A stretch of DNA of 64,000 nucleotides from Blasia pusilla (lineage: Eukaryota; Marchantiophyta; Marchantiopsida; Blasiales): NCBI GenBank assembly GCA_050084515.1, contig CM114271.1:9982001-10046000 (forward strand), read 5' to 3'. Shown here piece by piece: positions 1 to 12,309 of this stretch. Below the pieces are notes generated by a model. The model did no database searches. It saw only the letters and a program-made list of their open reading frames with translations, and was not told where the DNA came from. The stretch's first letter is position 1, and every line of letters starts with the position of its first letter. A program made the translations under genes and the position numbers.

Positions 1-1109
1 TCACTTTACAGCAATTTCCGCTTATTATTTCATCAGTGGTATATGGGAGCTCTGAGCATGGAACTTTGAAGTGCTTCTTCCACCTGACAACTATACAATT
101 AAGACAACATGATTCTTCCTGCAAGAGGAAGATCTCTCTTTTCTGTGCAGTTAAGCCTTCTACAATTGAATAGGGCCAATGCATCTTCTTTGCTTTTTGG
201 GGCATGTTTATAATATGTCAAGATTATTTGAAGAAATTTCTACCAATGCATCGCATGTGGATCCATGTGCTAGTAATGCCCTTTTAGTGCAAACTTCCCA
301 GCTTGGGGCCATCACTACTGTCCAGAAAACACAAGATTTTCACTTTGCACTCCGATGTTTTCATATTACACCATACAACCACTCTGTCCAGATCCTTAAG
401 ACTCCAGAATATAGTGAATGAATCTCTCAACAGTAGTCAAGGGACACCGAAATGAGGAGCCAGAATTGTCAATGGAGAGACTTTGTATGACACAGAAGAT
501 AGTGCACTGTTACTTAGCACGGATGGCAATACAAATATGGAAGAAATAAGAATGCCCACGAAAAACTCCAGTGCCAATCAGCATGAGAGGGCTGAGAACA
601 GGGCATCTGCACCGCTAATTAGGATTAGAAGAATGACAAGCGCCACAATTACATGCAATAAAGTGGACTTGCTCAGACTTCCAGGAAGACAGAAAACCTT
701 TGTGCAGCAGAAAACGCGCCAAGATACAATAACTAATTGCTGGTTCATCCAGCAGTTCTTCTGCTCCTGATTTCACATTGCCAAACTGAGAAATTGTTTG
801 AAAGGCAGCAACACCTGTTTATATTAAGTCCATAAGCATATGGGGTGATTTGAAGTTACTAATCAACGACAGGTAGGGGCACATAGGAAAATATGGCTCC
901 TGACATAATACAATTTGTGGGTGAAGAAACCTCAATAAAGTTTCAAAAAAGGGATCAATTGTGAGATTGGAGACCTCTATGTTTAGGTCGTTGAGATTAA
1001 AGCACAAAGTTCTTTCACCAAGAAGTGTATTTATATCCATGATACTCAAAACCAAGGAACCCCTGTACACAGATGATGAAAAATCTGCTAGTAAGGAAGA
1101 GATTCATAC
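1..1109. other. No exon recognised; probable large intron of the AHK1-like gene
   Basis: The last recognised kinase exon ends at 1110 with a GTATG donor, in phase 2, just before the conserved G2 ATP-binding box would start. I looked on the minus strand for the G2 box, the pseudo-receiver region and the receiver domain and found none. The small ORFs at 819-1070 and 1208-1420 do not resemble the family. The rest of the gene is therefore probably beyond the left edge. Confidence 0.5.
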
Positions 1110-4100
1110 GTTCGTGTGGTAGATGGATCAGCTTGAACAAAACTGTCAAACACTGTTTCCCACTTGCTAGGATCAATACCTGCCACAAGAAATTGTTGAA
1201 CAGTAATCTACTCAGTACACATTTCCTTTACTTTCACAATTATAGCAGACAAGCCAAAAGTGCTTATGTTCTCCAGCATAAATGGAAGAGAGCCATGCAT
1301 AAAAAGAGAGTGGGGGATCAACCTATCAAGGAAGACAAAGGAGATTTCAACTAGTTGATCAAAGGGGCTACAAGACACAGTAATGGAGCTCAAGGAGAAG
1401 TCCAAGAAGAACCAGAACATTCACTAATTTCTTTTCATGCAGCTAGTCCTCACATAGTGAAGTGATTTAGTGGCCATACCACAGCCTGTGTCATCAACTT
1501 CAAACCATAAGCAAAACTTTCCAGAATCTTGAACCCCCTCATCACATTCTGCACTCTCCAATTTTGATGTCCACGCCTTATTTCCATATTTTCCAACTAA
1601 AGCTCCATTCTTTCCATGACACGCAGAATCAACCCATCCTCGCACTAGAACATGCCCCGCTGCTCCCAAGCATGAAGTGTTAGAAGAGCTTTCTGAAGTC
1701 TACATAGCTTTTTGTTTAGAGAGAGTTTCATGAATGAAAGGAACGGAACATCTTGGCAATCTAAAGGATTCAGATCTGTACCTTTTAAACCTTCTGAGTC
1801 ATAATGCAAAGGGTTTGTATCCTTACACAAAGTGAACTTTATAGAATTCGCAATTAGATTCGCAAATATTTGCACAGTCCGGGCTGAGTCGCCTCTCAAA
1901 ACACGGGGTACATCATCTTTGACAACAGCAACAGTTATGTCAGGAAAGCCGACCCTGAACCCCAAGAGTACACCTTGTTATGCACCCAGTACATGAATGA
2001 ATGAAACAAAATCATTACTACCCACTCATTAATTCCTGTTACTTCCTGGCTTACTGACACAAACATACTTTTTCAGTTTGGGTATGGATAGGCCCTGGTT
2101 ACTACTCACCCGCTAAGTCAAGAACAATTTCCACGCTGTGATCAACACATTGAACAGAAAACATGTCCACAAGTCCCTCGAGCTCACGCCGAAGATCAAA
2201 ATCTGCTTCTTCTAAGACAAGTTTCCCAGACTCCACCTGCAGATACGATCCAGAAGAAGTCGGACAAGTATCAGGATGATGAAAAGAAGTCACGAGACAT
2301 TTAAAAGGAAACATTACAAGATCGCCAGTCTGGCAAATGCTTATCTTAGTCAAGTTTTAGCAGGGGACAATGATACGGTAAGAAGATTCCCGCTCACGAG
2401 ACAAAGCTGTACCTTAGAAGGGTAGTGATCTTATAGCTTACCTTACTCAAATCAAGAATGTTGTTCAGCAGGCGAAGCAAGGCAGTGGAGCAGTCCCGTA
2501 TTTGAGACACCATTGCGACTTGCTCTGAGGTCATATATTCATCGCAGAGTAGTATATCTAGAAGTCCGATGACGGCAGCCATGGGAGTCCGGAGTTCATG
2601 ACTGCACCGTGACAAGGATGACGAAGTATCACAAATAGCTCACAGCAAGAAGAAAGTTTGATAACAAGAGATCCAAGAGCGCAACAATCTTAAACTTTCC
2701 TTCAAGGACTCCGGCACATCTACCTGCCTGTTTCACCCTAAAGAATGAGGGCAGAGCAGATGACGTCTTACAGAAGGGTATCAGAGTACGATACTCAACT
2801 TCAACTGCTCGACTTTTTCTTGAGGCAAGCGAGAGTCTCAAAATGGATAGACGAATGAATACCGGCGCCGACAGAAACTAACCTCATGTTGGCAAGAAAT
2901 TGGCTCTTGTAGTTGCTTGATGCTTCCGCCCGTCTTCGTGCGTCAAGGTGATCAATGAGCTCTGATCGCAATTTCATTTCATTTGAAACACCTGTGGTGA
3001 AGATAAGCGTGAACAAACATCCCGCGACGAGTATACACACAGATATTGAAATTAGAATCGCGAGGGTGGCATGCCCTCTCCGATCAACGGCCCCCATAAC
3101 GAAAGATCTTGGCGTTATAATGACACCGACCTGTGCAAAGGTGATGGTAAAATATCAGTTTCACCGCCCGTCCAAGACCTCACCCATTCAGATTTCAAGG
3201 TATTACAGTCGCCGGTTTCTTAAAATGCCGGAATCCAAAACTCATGACATGTGCAAAAGTCTACCGAGCTCCCCCACCAATCGGAGCTGCACAAAGACAA
3301 ATATTTAGCACTAGTGGATTCGAACTGCCTTCTTACCAAGGGCAATTTGGTCAAGTTCAGAAAAAATGTATCTATATAGTATCTTTTGCCGAGCAGCACA
3401 ACATCCTCTTCGTGCAGGGCTTGCAGGTTCTCAAACTTCGTCCCGTACAAATTGCTCAACCATGTTGCACCAGCTCTTATCACAGAATCGGTTGACTCGT
3501 CTGCCCGGATAAGTGAAGGACCACTCGACGTATTCTTCAACAACGGAGTGGATGTTGAAGACGCGAGCAACCAGCCTTCAGAGTTGGTCAGGTAAATGGT
3601 TCCAGCGTGCAATGTTACAAGCTCTTCCATCAGTTGACTTACGCTTCTCAGTGTTTGAGTAACCCCTGCTACAGCCAAGACTTCTCCCGTCTCCGGGTGC
3701 CTCACAGGAGAACCTGATGCGAGGAAAGGACTGTCACCAGACCTGTGAACCGTCACACGCCAGGAATTATCGCCATCTTTTAATAGCGCTGTTCCACCTA
3801 AGTCTTGAGTGAGATTGTAAGGTCGTTCCGGGATTTCTGGGCCGATCCCCTGCCCTGTCAAATAATCCACCGGTTCCTTGTACCATGTAAACTTACCACC
3901 CATGTCTACAGGTACGAAATCACCCAAGACTCCACCCTGCGAATCAGATGGGGCCGAATTGAAGGCATCAAGTGGAGACTCCGCATGACCTCTAGTGTTT
4001 ATAGGAACAGAATGACAGTAAAACTCCTCCTTGGTTATGGAATCCCTCTCGTAGCGTTGTGTGACGCCATTGCTATAAACTATCGTCAGGGCATTCACTG

Positions 4101-5569
4101 CCTTGCGGCTTGTGAATATAGCCCAAGTAACATTTCGCATCACAGCATATAACTGCTGAACAAGAAAACAACGACGCCGGAAACAAGTAAGAAACCACAA
4201 CGTCATGCTCACCAAGCAGTGATAACAGCAGCCATTCAGCACAAACGATGCCAAGGGTGTCTAGCAGTTAACCTCCTCACTTGCGATTACCATAACTACT
4301 TAATCCTTATATCCACACTGCTTCTAAACCACGTTACTTCCAGTTACATTTCGAACTAATCGTATCTCCATTCAAGTCTGGTGACAAAAACTGTCTTCCT
4401 ACGATTTGAACGACGGAGGGAGAAAATAGTACCTGATCCTGACCATCAGGACTAATAGGGAGATTATATTGTCCAACCACATATCTAGAAAGATTGACAT
4501 GTGTGACCGTGGTATCCAAAGTGGCATTTAAGAGATTCCACATCCGCGCTATCGGGCGCTGAAGTAGCTCTGTTCGCAAGCTAAAAGCAAGTGTCTTAAT
4601 TGATCGGGTTGTGTAAACGGTGGTGAAATGCCACGTCAATATAGTGAGTAACCCTATTAGAATTGTCAACATGACCTGCACGAATCAAAACACTAATAGC
4701 AAAAATTAGTCAAAATTGATAAGAGCGACTTAACTTGACAACGGTTTGAAAGCAAGGAGCGAATTCAGAACACGATGGCACTTTTGGTAGAACTCTGCGC
4801 AACCCCGAGATTCTCGATCGGTACCATGTCTGCATTGAGTAAGAACTAAGTAGATCCCAGTAAAACTAAGACTTCGATGTCTGTCAAGTTAAGATTTGAA
4901 GGAAGAAAACAGACGTTTGGACGGGTAGGTGGTTAACTCTCAGCAGTTGATGCTTCCGAGATGGCAACCAAAAACCTGCGATAAACAATTGGTCTATGTA
5001 AAACCACGGAGCGATCCTCCAAACCGAATGTCAGGATTACAGCTCACATGCAGCCCTTTTGAAGTTTATTCTCAGAAATTGCCATCAACTCAGCTGGTCT
5101 CGTAACGAGCGCCTTAGTTTTGACGCTGGTCCATGGCGGATGAAACTTCACGCTCGGTTACGTCCAATGTGTAGGCATATCCATGGGGAACCCACGGATA
5201 TGCCTATAATTGGCATGTAATCGCGGAGGTCAAACAATGTCGAGCTTCTATCTGACAGTCTCTCAAGTTGAGATTGAAATGCGGCAATCACAACCTCCTA
5301 AGCTAACAAACAACCACAATAAAAATTGTGTCCTCACTCGCGGCGGAGACCTGATCCTGTTAAGTCACTCACATGGTATGTCTAGTATGAGACCACAGCT
5401 TCAGCGTTGAGACGACGGGCGACCAAAGGAAATTACTTTTCTTTCTGTGAAAATCGGATTCCCAAGATTTGCAAATCCTCTTTACACTTCCCAAAAGAGT
5501 CAAAAGATCATCTCTCTCTCTCCGTGGTCAATAAATTTATTCATTCATTCTCCCTCTTGCAAGGTTCTT

Positions 5570-5604
<35 letters not shown>

Positions 5605-6031
5605 ATCTACTCTCCGTTTGTTTTTCTCACAGGAAAGTCGGGCTCACCATAATTGCTAGTCGGGCTGCAAAGACGCTGTATGTCGCCCGCTTCTTGGGTG
5701 GCACGAAGGATGTGTCCATATCTGAAAGGTCTCCATCCCCGATACTTCTATTCCCCACAACCGATTCTGAATCTCCATGTGGTGCCCAAAACTGCATTCT
5801 TCCTATTCTACCACATCGCCGATTGCAACTCCACCACCTGCCGCACCCTGAAGATCGTCCATTCGTTGGAAGTTCCAGCGATCCCTTCAGTCCAGTAAAT
5901 AATCTACAAGGTTGAGCTCTTTCTTTAGGAAACAGTCTCGGCACTCCCCTGCAATCGCAAAGCATGTAAGATGACAATCTGCTGCAACTGGACGTAGATC
6001 TCATGAGCAACCTGTGACACTTTCGAGGCAA
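1110..6031 (-). CDS. AHK1: AHK1-type hybrid histidine kinase (osmosensor family), 5' part, 3' end outside the window
   Basis: Membrane sensor histidine kinase of the plant AHK1/ATHK1 family, which starts a His-Asp phosphorelay under osmotic stress. Nine exons join in phase (minus): 6031-5648, 4675-4433, 4152-3337, 3130-2883, 2601-2442, 2236-2110, 1916-1827, 1659-1480, 1179-1110, all with GT-AG introns; about 772 codons are present. Visible: first membrane helix near residues 122-147 (LTILIGLLTILTWHF), extracellular sensor region, second helix near 503-526, phosphoacceptor box SHELRTP (His about 565), N box LIANSIKFT and G1 box DDTGCGID. The G2 box and receiver domain are missing because the gene leaves the window. 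Arabidopsis AHK1 has about 1,200 residues. No stops or frameshifts are seen in the exons. The start at 6031 is the longest option; a Met about 75 codons downstream is possible. The family call is firm; the exact acceptor at 4152/4155 is less so. Confidence 0.9.
5573..5601. repeat. (CT)n microsatellite in AHK1 intron 1
   Basis: An uninterrupted run of about 14 CT units lies within the first intron of the AHK1-like gene, about 50 bp from the donor. On the transcribed strand it reads (GA)n. Confidence 0.95.
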
Positions 6032-8083
6032 GCACTAGATAAGATGGCCTTCAACATGGTTATGAAACACAGCTAGGTGGAACAAGGCCGGCGCAACGAT
6101 CACGCGTCGAGCACGATAGGGAGAGAGAAAATTCGGGCTGGCACGGTAACACGGTCATCGAAAAAGTCAACTTCCTCGATACGGCTTTTCTCGTAAACGA
6201 CAGAAACGACTTTAAAGCGTAAGACGCATGAGGACCTTAGAATTACGAAGATAAAAGTAGCCATCGGCCACCTTGGCTAAACATGCCGATATTACGGGAA
6301 GAATACCGAGCGTGAGGAATGGATCCTCGAGCCAGCCGCTCTTGTGGTCTTGCCTATCATCAATCGCTGCTTTTCCTGTAGGCAAGATACAAAGTCAAGA
6401 ATGATGAACGTTTCGTCACTGTAGCTTTCGCGACAAAATGATGCAAGAACACAGGTAGATTTGAGAGTGACGAAATCGTCCTTCAACGGCATCCGCACGC
6501 ACGATAAATGCCCGACTCAGATATTGGTTTGCCATACTGCCTATCACTCCATGTGGAAATGGTGGGGAGGCATGTTAGCCACAATTCATTCCAACTTATC
6601 TTCAGGGAAAAGCAGTCAGACACTCTCTAAGGTCACCGGGAAAGTCCATCGTGGAAGGCGAAGGGAGGACTTATATACGGAGACGAATAAAAATAGTAGA
6701 TTCTTTGCTGATGAAACTGCTGATTTTATCGGAAGCGTGGCCCTGGGAGTCCGAAAGAAACTTTAAAAGCGGAGAGCAAATTCATGGCGATTATATGAGA
6801 GAGACACGTATACAGGAAGCTTCATAAAGGTCTGTAGCGTAGTCCAAGCGGCAACCTGCGAGCTGAACGTTTTCTGTCACTGGTTCCCTAGCATCTCTGA
6901 CACATGCACTACCAAAGTTACCGAGCCCGAGGTTGTGTCTGCATGCCGCGACATGCAACTCTCGATTTGTGCGGAGGACGCAGGAGAAGTGCGCACAAAG
7001 GCAGTCTGCCGGTTTGCGCGGGGAGCGTGCCGGACAGGCCGGAATGGGTTCAGTTCGTTGCGGAAGAATGGACCACGCGAAAGAACTGTGCTTTTCAACG
7101 GACATTAGAGGAGCACGCTAACTGGAGCGTAGTGAACGTGGGAAGATGGAGAGGCGAAGTCCTGAACCTGAGATGCAAGAAGTGTACAAGAAGTTGGCAA
7201 TACTTGAGTATGTATTAGCATGAACTCTTGAATTGTGTTGGGATCTCCCATTTTCTGACACACGGAGAAGTTGCATGGCATCGACTAGAGTAAAACGTAA
7301 GGAATTAGGAGTGATGCTGCTGGACTACGGAAGGTGCTCTCCACTCCCCCCCACTGTGTCTCCAAATACAGACCGACCTCTTCTAATTGTTCTGGGCTCT
7401 CAATCTGATCTGAAATTGGCTCAGAAGATTAGGATGGCCGGCTTTGTAATTGGTCCGAGTTAAGTGTATCAATTGTCGCATTGTTGACCTGGCTAAAATG
7501 CGTTCATAGTTCGGGGTCGGTTTGCTTCTTATCACGGCTACACTTAAAAAAGTCGCGAGATGTAAGACAACAAAATTCTGCCACCGGACAGATATGTGGG
7601 TTAAGTTATGAGTGAATGGAATGCCCAATCTCAGTAAAAGGGTTCTTAATACCAAGAACACAAGGAAACAGGAAAATTTATTTTCTGACGCGTGTGGAGT
7701 CAAAATTTCTGTAGGGACTTCGAATAGAGGCATGGAATTTGAACCTTTAGCGCAAAGTTTAGAACAACACCTTTCCGTATACGCGCTATTATGTCCACTA
7801 TCTGTTGGAAATGGATTCCCCTCTCGATCTGCCTTCATGACGGTTACACCGCTGCTTCAAATTACTGTTCGGCAGAGAGCTTACTCTCCTCTCTCCTACC
7901 ATAGCAGCCCTAGACAATGGTGAACCATAGTGTGGTGATCCGATAGTGTAGTGGTCATTGAATGTTCTCAGCCAGGGTCACACCCGGTGGGACACTACCA
8001 CTTACTACACCACACCGAGAGGACGATGCACTTCGATAAAAACGAGTGATGGAAAACCCATCGGAAGTACAAAAGAGGGGGAC
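6032..8083. other. No recognised gene; includes the AHK1 upstream region
   Basis: The first few hundred bases should hold the promoter and 5' leader of the minus-strand kinase. Beyond that only short ORFs of about 60-150 codons on both strands occur (for example 6461-6766 plus and 7383-7838 minus), and I recognise none of them. No repeat family of this window was detected here. Confidence 0.4.
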
Positions 8084-9636
8084 TCAAAGGGTCAAAACCT
8101 GAAGGCCACAAAAGACCATAAAAGGAAGAAGGGGGCATTCCCCACCTAAACGAAACTCACCAACAGCAGAGACAATATCAGCAACAACAAGAGAGCTATG
8201 ACTACTACTAAGTTGGCCTCTAGCGCCGGCGTCTCCCACAGCTTGAGCCTGCCGCAAAAGCCCATTAGCCTGGGCACGCTGCAACGCTATGGAGACCCGC
8301 TGCCTACAATACAGAATCGCAGTAGTTAAGGACAACCCATTTCTCGAGTGGAGATGATGGGCGCAGTTAAATGAACGCAGTCGAACCTCTCCCCCATAGC
8401 CCCATACATCTCTATGGCGAGGGGATGAAGATGTGTCCTCGTGAAGTCGACTGTAGATATGTGTCTTATTCACCGCCGCCGCCGCCGCCGCTCCTTGTAG
8501 CATTCGCCCTTGGGCCACCACTTGGGCTCGCACTGCCTCCCGCGTAGGATCTTTGACTACCACGTCCGCCGCCACCACCTTAGCCTCTCGTGTCATGTAG
8601 AGATCAGCACGAATAAGGGAATCCCGCATGGAGTAGTGCCTCTCTCTCTGCACATGGAAGCCACTCTCCCGAGCACATCGAACATGATATCCCGCCTTCG
8701 CATCGTGAGTGGCTATCCTCTCACCCCAACCGGGACGGCGTCCCAAATGCACACCAAGTGGATCAGGCTCGCGACACTCGCGGTGTGTCGAACCAACCAC
8801 CGATGGTTGGGGAGGCCAGCGGAACCACATCATTTGTGGTATAGGTAAGTGGTGCGTCACGGAAAGCATGGAGAAGGGCGCGCCCCTACCCATGAGCCTG
8901 CCCCCTTTCTCGAGCAAGAGCGAATCACGGGCCCTAACCTCCATGGGGATATTCCGTCGGACATAGTGCCTCTAAAACTGCCTCAAAGTGGGCTTCCATC
9001 AAGGAAGATTGGAGCCAGAGGCCCGACCGGAGGTAACTAAGGAGGAGACAGTGTGGGAGAACGGCTCTGGCCTCAACTCGAAGGAATCTCTACAAGTGTG
9101 AGTGAAGGCGAAGTGGGAAAGAGCCATCCTCAACCTGGGAGACGTAGTGTAGAAGGAGCGGTCTATCTCTAACCAAAAATCGGGAGCAAAGGAGGGGTGC
9201 CACTGTGGCCCAACTCCCTAAAAAAGCGGAGGGCGCCATTAACTCGATCGAGAGAAGACCTACTTCACCAAAAGAAATCGGCCAAGAGGCATGTCTACGA
9301 GCTAACTCCCCCATGGGGCACTCTAAGGAGCCGGGTCCTAGAAGATCCCCAAACACCTGCATGAGCTTCCTATCAAAGGATCTATATAGGGAAGAAAGGT
9401 GACTAGATGTCCACACAGTTCTAGTGAGGTAACCAGGTCTACGAGCAAAACAAGAAGAGAGAATGCCGAAGGCGACTTGAGGGTCACCAATCCTCGTAAG
9501 ATCATCAACGTGGAGAAGATCCTCGGTAAGAGTCGCTGCCACGAAACTCGATACAAAGTCCTGGCTCCCGAGCGGGACTCCCAAGACTCGAAGCCCTCCG
9601 ACAGGTCGCAAGAAGCCGTCGGGTAAATGTAGATCA
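8084..9636 (-). pseudogene. Thumb and C-terminal region of R2-like element, frameshifted
   Basis: The frame down to 9090 continues the RT thumb (LPDGFLRPVGGLRVLGVPLG, then FARRPGYLTRT). After further shifts, the block from 8944 to 8084 contains ESGFHVQRE, LIRADLYMTREA and DPTREAVRAQVVAQGRMLQG, then an alanine run coded by a GCC repeat at about 8470-8492. The RADLYMTREA-VVADVVVKDPT stretch looks like an alpha/beta core of the kind found at the C-terminus of R2-like proteins, but I cannot prove nuclease identity. The plus-strand copy at 11938-12212 shares it. Confidence 0.55.
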
Positions 9637-10353
9637 TCACGTAGGCCTGATGGAGACCAAGCCTTGCACTTCCCCACCTTCACCGCCAGGCCGACACGTG
9701 CCAAGCTGTGTCTTTGAAAAGTGCTCGAATGCGAGGGACAACCAGATCTCGGGACCAACAATATGAGTATCATCGCGTGAAGGGAACATGCAACCCGGGA
9801 AAGCCTCCACCGTAGAAAGAACCGCTTGGTAATGAGCCACAGCAAACAACGCGCCACCCAGAGGGTCACCCTGACGAGTCCGGGTAGCAGACTCAAAGAC
9901 CGTGACCTCCTCCTCGAATCGACCATGGTGGAAATAGAGGGCCGAAGGGGCCCCATAGAAAGCCTGCGCAAAGGGAATGAGGCTCGCCATGGGGCCACCC
10001 GCGTCCCTCAACTCTGTGAATATAGTAGCCCGAGATACTGAGTTGAAGGCGTTCTCCACATCCACTTGGAGAACCACCCACTCTGGATGTACATCTAGAC
10101 AAGCCCTCAAACCTAAGGCAACCATCTCACATCCGGTTGGCGTGGCAACTCCAAACTGATGCGGACTAAGATGTGACTGGAAAGCCTCACGGAATTGCAA
10201 AGCGAGAGTACGACTCACCAACCGCAAGAGCACCTCACCTATGGCAATCGGACGGATACCACCACCCTCCTTCGACAACGCCAAAAGTCGCCCCGCCCCT
10301 AATACTTGGGCCACTGCTGTTGGCACTCTCCCCTGAACTAGGTGAGAGGCAAC
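9637..10353 (-). pseudogene. Reverse transcriptase core of R2-like element
   Basis: RNA-dependent DNA polymerase domain. Visible motifs in order: GGGIRPIAIG (motif 1/2), HQFGVATPTGCE, QVDVENAFNSVSR (motif A with catalytic Asp), TRQGDPLGGALFA (motif B), and DDTHIVGP as motif C in place of the usual YADD. The residue just before the DD pair is Arg, and one residue seems to be missing there compared with what I remember of this family. The frame is lost near 9700 and the thumb region continues in another frame (RVGLAVKVGKCKAWSP and onward to about 9090). Clearly inactive. Confidence 0.8.
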
Positions 10354-11256
10354 CTAAAGCAACTCGGAGAAGCCGCTAGCGGTGTCCTCGGAAGGAAAGC
10401 AATCACGAAGGTGTTCGTACATCATACCAGACAAACCTCCGGCCGCAATCCTCGGAGAACGTCCGAGTGCCCGTGCAAAGAGGGACGGGTCAAGGCATAT
10501 AGCCGTGTCAGGATGGAAGTCACGTGCAAAAGCTGGAATGTCAACCGTTGGACGAGGATGTAGCCTCAGGAGGGCATCGATGGTAAGAGCTGAAGAAGGA
10601 GCCATGTCTATCGGGCGAAGAGCACGTGCAGCTCGCGAGTACTCACAGGCTCGCCCCAGTGTCCTACATCGTCGCAACCTGGCTGCTCCAAGATCGTCCG
10701 CCGGGGAACCAGATGAACTACTACCTCTGGCGAATGCCACAAACTCACTCTGCAGAGACTCCCAATCACCTCCTCGAAAGCGTCTCAGACGTGCCATAAC
10801 CTCTCTATGACCGGCCTTCCCTCCCCGAGTGTAACGAAGACACCATCGTGGAAGGAGAAGTAGTAGGTACCAAGAGAGCTCATCCATAGGATCAAGGGCG
10901 ATCCTAGCTAGGGGAAGGAGGAATGCGTGGCGGAGGTCGTCCCGAATAGCATGGGGGATCCTATGAAACAACCTCGGGCACGGAAAACAGGTCTCGAAGA
11001 GACCTATAATGCTGCCCTGGTGGGACCTCAACCACTCCCATGCCTCAGGAGGGGGCGATGATGCGGGAAGCACCGGAGAGCATCCATGGTCGATAGGAGG
11101 GACCACCCATCCAAATCTATCAAAGTCAAGATGTTTAGCCGCTAAGTGGTTCCGAATTCCTGAACGAGTGAAGAATTCGGGACAACATGGGCATTTAGTA
11201 TCCCGGCTAGACGACCCACGGGTCCCCACACGGGGAGCCAATGCGGGTCGAGGCAT
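10354..11256 (-). pseudogene. N-terminal zinc-finger region of R2-like element
   Basis: A 300-codon open frame begins with a basic stretch and a C2H2 finger of spacing CX2CX11HX4H (CPCCPEFF...HLAAKH, around residues 22-43). In R2-type elements such fingers bind target DNA during target-primed reverse transcription. The remainder is rich in Arg, Leu and Pro with no other recognised motif. It ends at a TAG, but the same frame continues directly into the RT core, so this is most likely one ORF with a nonsense mutation rather than two genes. Confidence 0.65.
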
Positions 11257-11937
11257 GGATGCAACTCACCAAGAAGAGGACATGGCCACCTCCAATAAAA
11301 TCGTGCAACAATCCCCCGCCAATAACAGTCCTATCATCCCCATTCGAACGAGCGGTCCTGGCAAACAACTCTCTTTCCGTCCACGGTAATGCTCCCTCTA
11401 ACATAAACTCTCACCTACCGACATCACCTACGACTTCTAGTCCCAACCCCCTCCCAAAAATGAACTCATGAATACGTAGAGTTGCTAAGAGTGTGAAAAG
11501 ATCATAGGCCCTCCGAGATAAAATAGATGGGAAGAAAAGTGTATGTACGGGAGGGATAACAAATACAAACGTGAATCGAACCAAAATGAGAAGCACATAC
11601 GACAAATGCGACAAACAAGAAAGGACTTGGGAAAGGAGGGGAAGGGTGGGTGAATAGAGGACGTTACCTTGGGAAATTTCTCCAAATGACAATAAGCAAA
11701 ACCCTAATACTCACATTAGGAACCCTAATATAAACCAAATTCTAAAAAGATGAATAAAAATAAAAATACTTCATACCATGCAGCAAGGTCCGGATCAAAA
11801 CGAAGCCCTCGTCACGCTCTCCGTTTCAATATGTAGCACGGCCTTTTTCATCCCCGACGCCCACCGTTCTTCCTCCCGCCATTCCCGTCCATGCCTCCCG
11901 CCGTCCCCGCCCAAAATCGTCAAAGTCGAGGTGACGT
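11257..11937. other. 5' flank of the R2-like element; no gene recognised
   Basis: Upstream of the zinc-finger ORF on the minus strand. Overlapping short ORFs exist (for example 11411-11692 minus) but none is recognisable. It may hold the element's 5' untranslated region. Confidence 0.3.
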
Positions 11938-12212
11938 CGGAAGCACCACACCGATGGGGCTTCCCCCAACCATTGATGGTTGGTACAACATGTTTTGAGT
12001 GTCTCCAGAGTCTTCGTTCAACATTTTGTGCAATTGGGGATGAGAGTATTGTTAGTCATGATGTTGTCACGGATACCATGTTCAGTGTAGTTCACGAGAG
12101 TGGCTTCCACGTGCAGAGATTCCCTTATCCATATTGATCTTTATATGACACGAGAGGTTAAAATGGTGGTGGCGGATCCTACGCATGAGGCTGTACTAGC
12201 CCAAGTGGTTAG
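11938..12212 (+). mobile_element. Fragment of the R2-like element 3' coding region, opposite orientation
   Basis: Read on the plus strand with frame jumps, this gives ESGFHVQR, a broken IDLYMTREV, and DPTHEAVLAQVV. These match ESGFHVQRE, ADLYMTREA and DPTREAVRAQVV of the minus-strand element at 8084-9000. Nucleotides around 'tgatggttggt' and 'atatgacacgagaggt' are also shared. It is a second, 5'-truncated copy lying tail-out relative to the first. Confidence 0.75.
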
Positions 12213-12255
12213 TTTTTTTCCAAAATGGACATATAAGTACTACTAAAATACCACT

Positions 12256-12309
12256 TAGTTTTTTTCCAAAATAAAATTATTCCAATAATTTTATTTTGGA
12301 AAAAAACTA
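12256..12309. repeat. Perfect AT-rich hairpin, 23-bp arms, 8-nt loop
   Basis: The left arm 12256-12278 is the exact reverse complement of 12287-12309, separated by 'attccaat'. The first part of the left arm (agtttttttccaaaat) also occurs directly at about 12211-12226. It could be the relic of a small palindromic element or a replication-born inversion. Confidence 0.9.

Larger units (their letters stand above)
8084..11256 (-). mobile_element. Decayed R2-like non-LTR retrotransposon
   Basis: Three minus-strand coding blocks form one element: an N-terminal zinc-finger region (11256-10354), a reverse transcriptase core (10353-9637) and a C-terminal region (9636-8084). An N-terminal C2H2 finger followed by RT is the plan of R2-like LINEs. 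The sequence is GC-rich compared with its flanks. It is broken by an in-frame TAG at 10354-10356, a frameshift near 9700 and further shifts near 9090-8950. No restriction-like endonuclease motif could be identified with confidence, so assignment to the R2 clade is tentative. A fragment of the same C-terminal region lies on the plus strand at 11938-12212. Confidence 0.75.

Noticed and set aside
819-1420. Minus-strand ORFs 819-1070 and 1208-1420 as further AHK1 exons
   Set aside because: No similarity to the G2 box or receiver domain. The true exon at 1179-1110 is in a different frame and partly outside these ORFs.
7920-8000. tRNA-like segment with a box A-like 'tagtgtagtgg' and paired ends 'gtggt/accac'
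   Set aside because: No T-loop GTTCRA, no consistent anticodon arm and no box B; at most a relic of a tRNA-derived SINE.
8510-9040. Plus-strand ORFs opposite the R2-like element
   Set aside because: They are antisense shadows in GC-rich coding DNA; only the minus strand shows motifs.
9205-10810. Plus-strand ORFs (9205-9402, 9399-9626, 10382-10810) across the reverse transcriptase
   Set aside because: Antisense to clear RT and zinc-finger motifs, without recognisable products.
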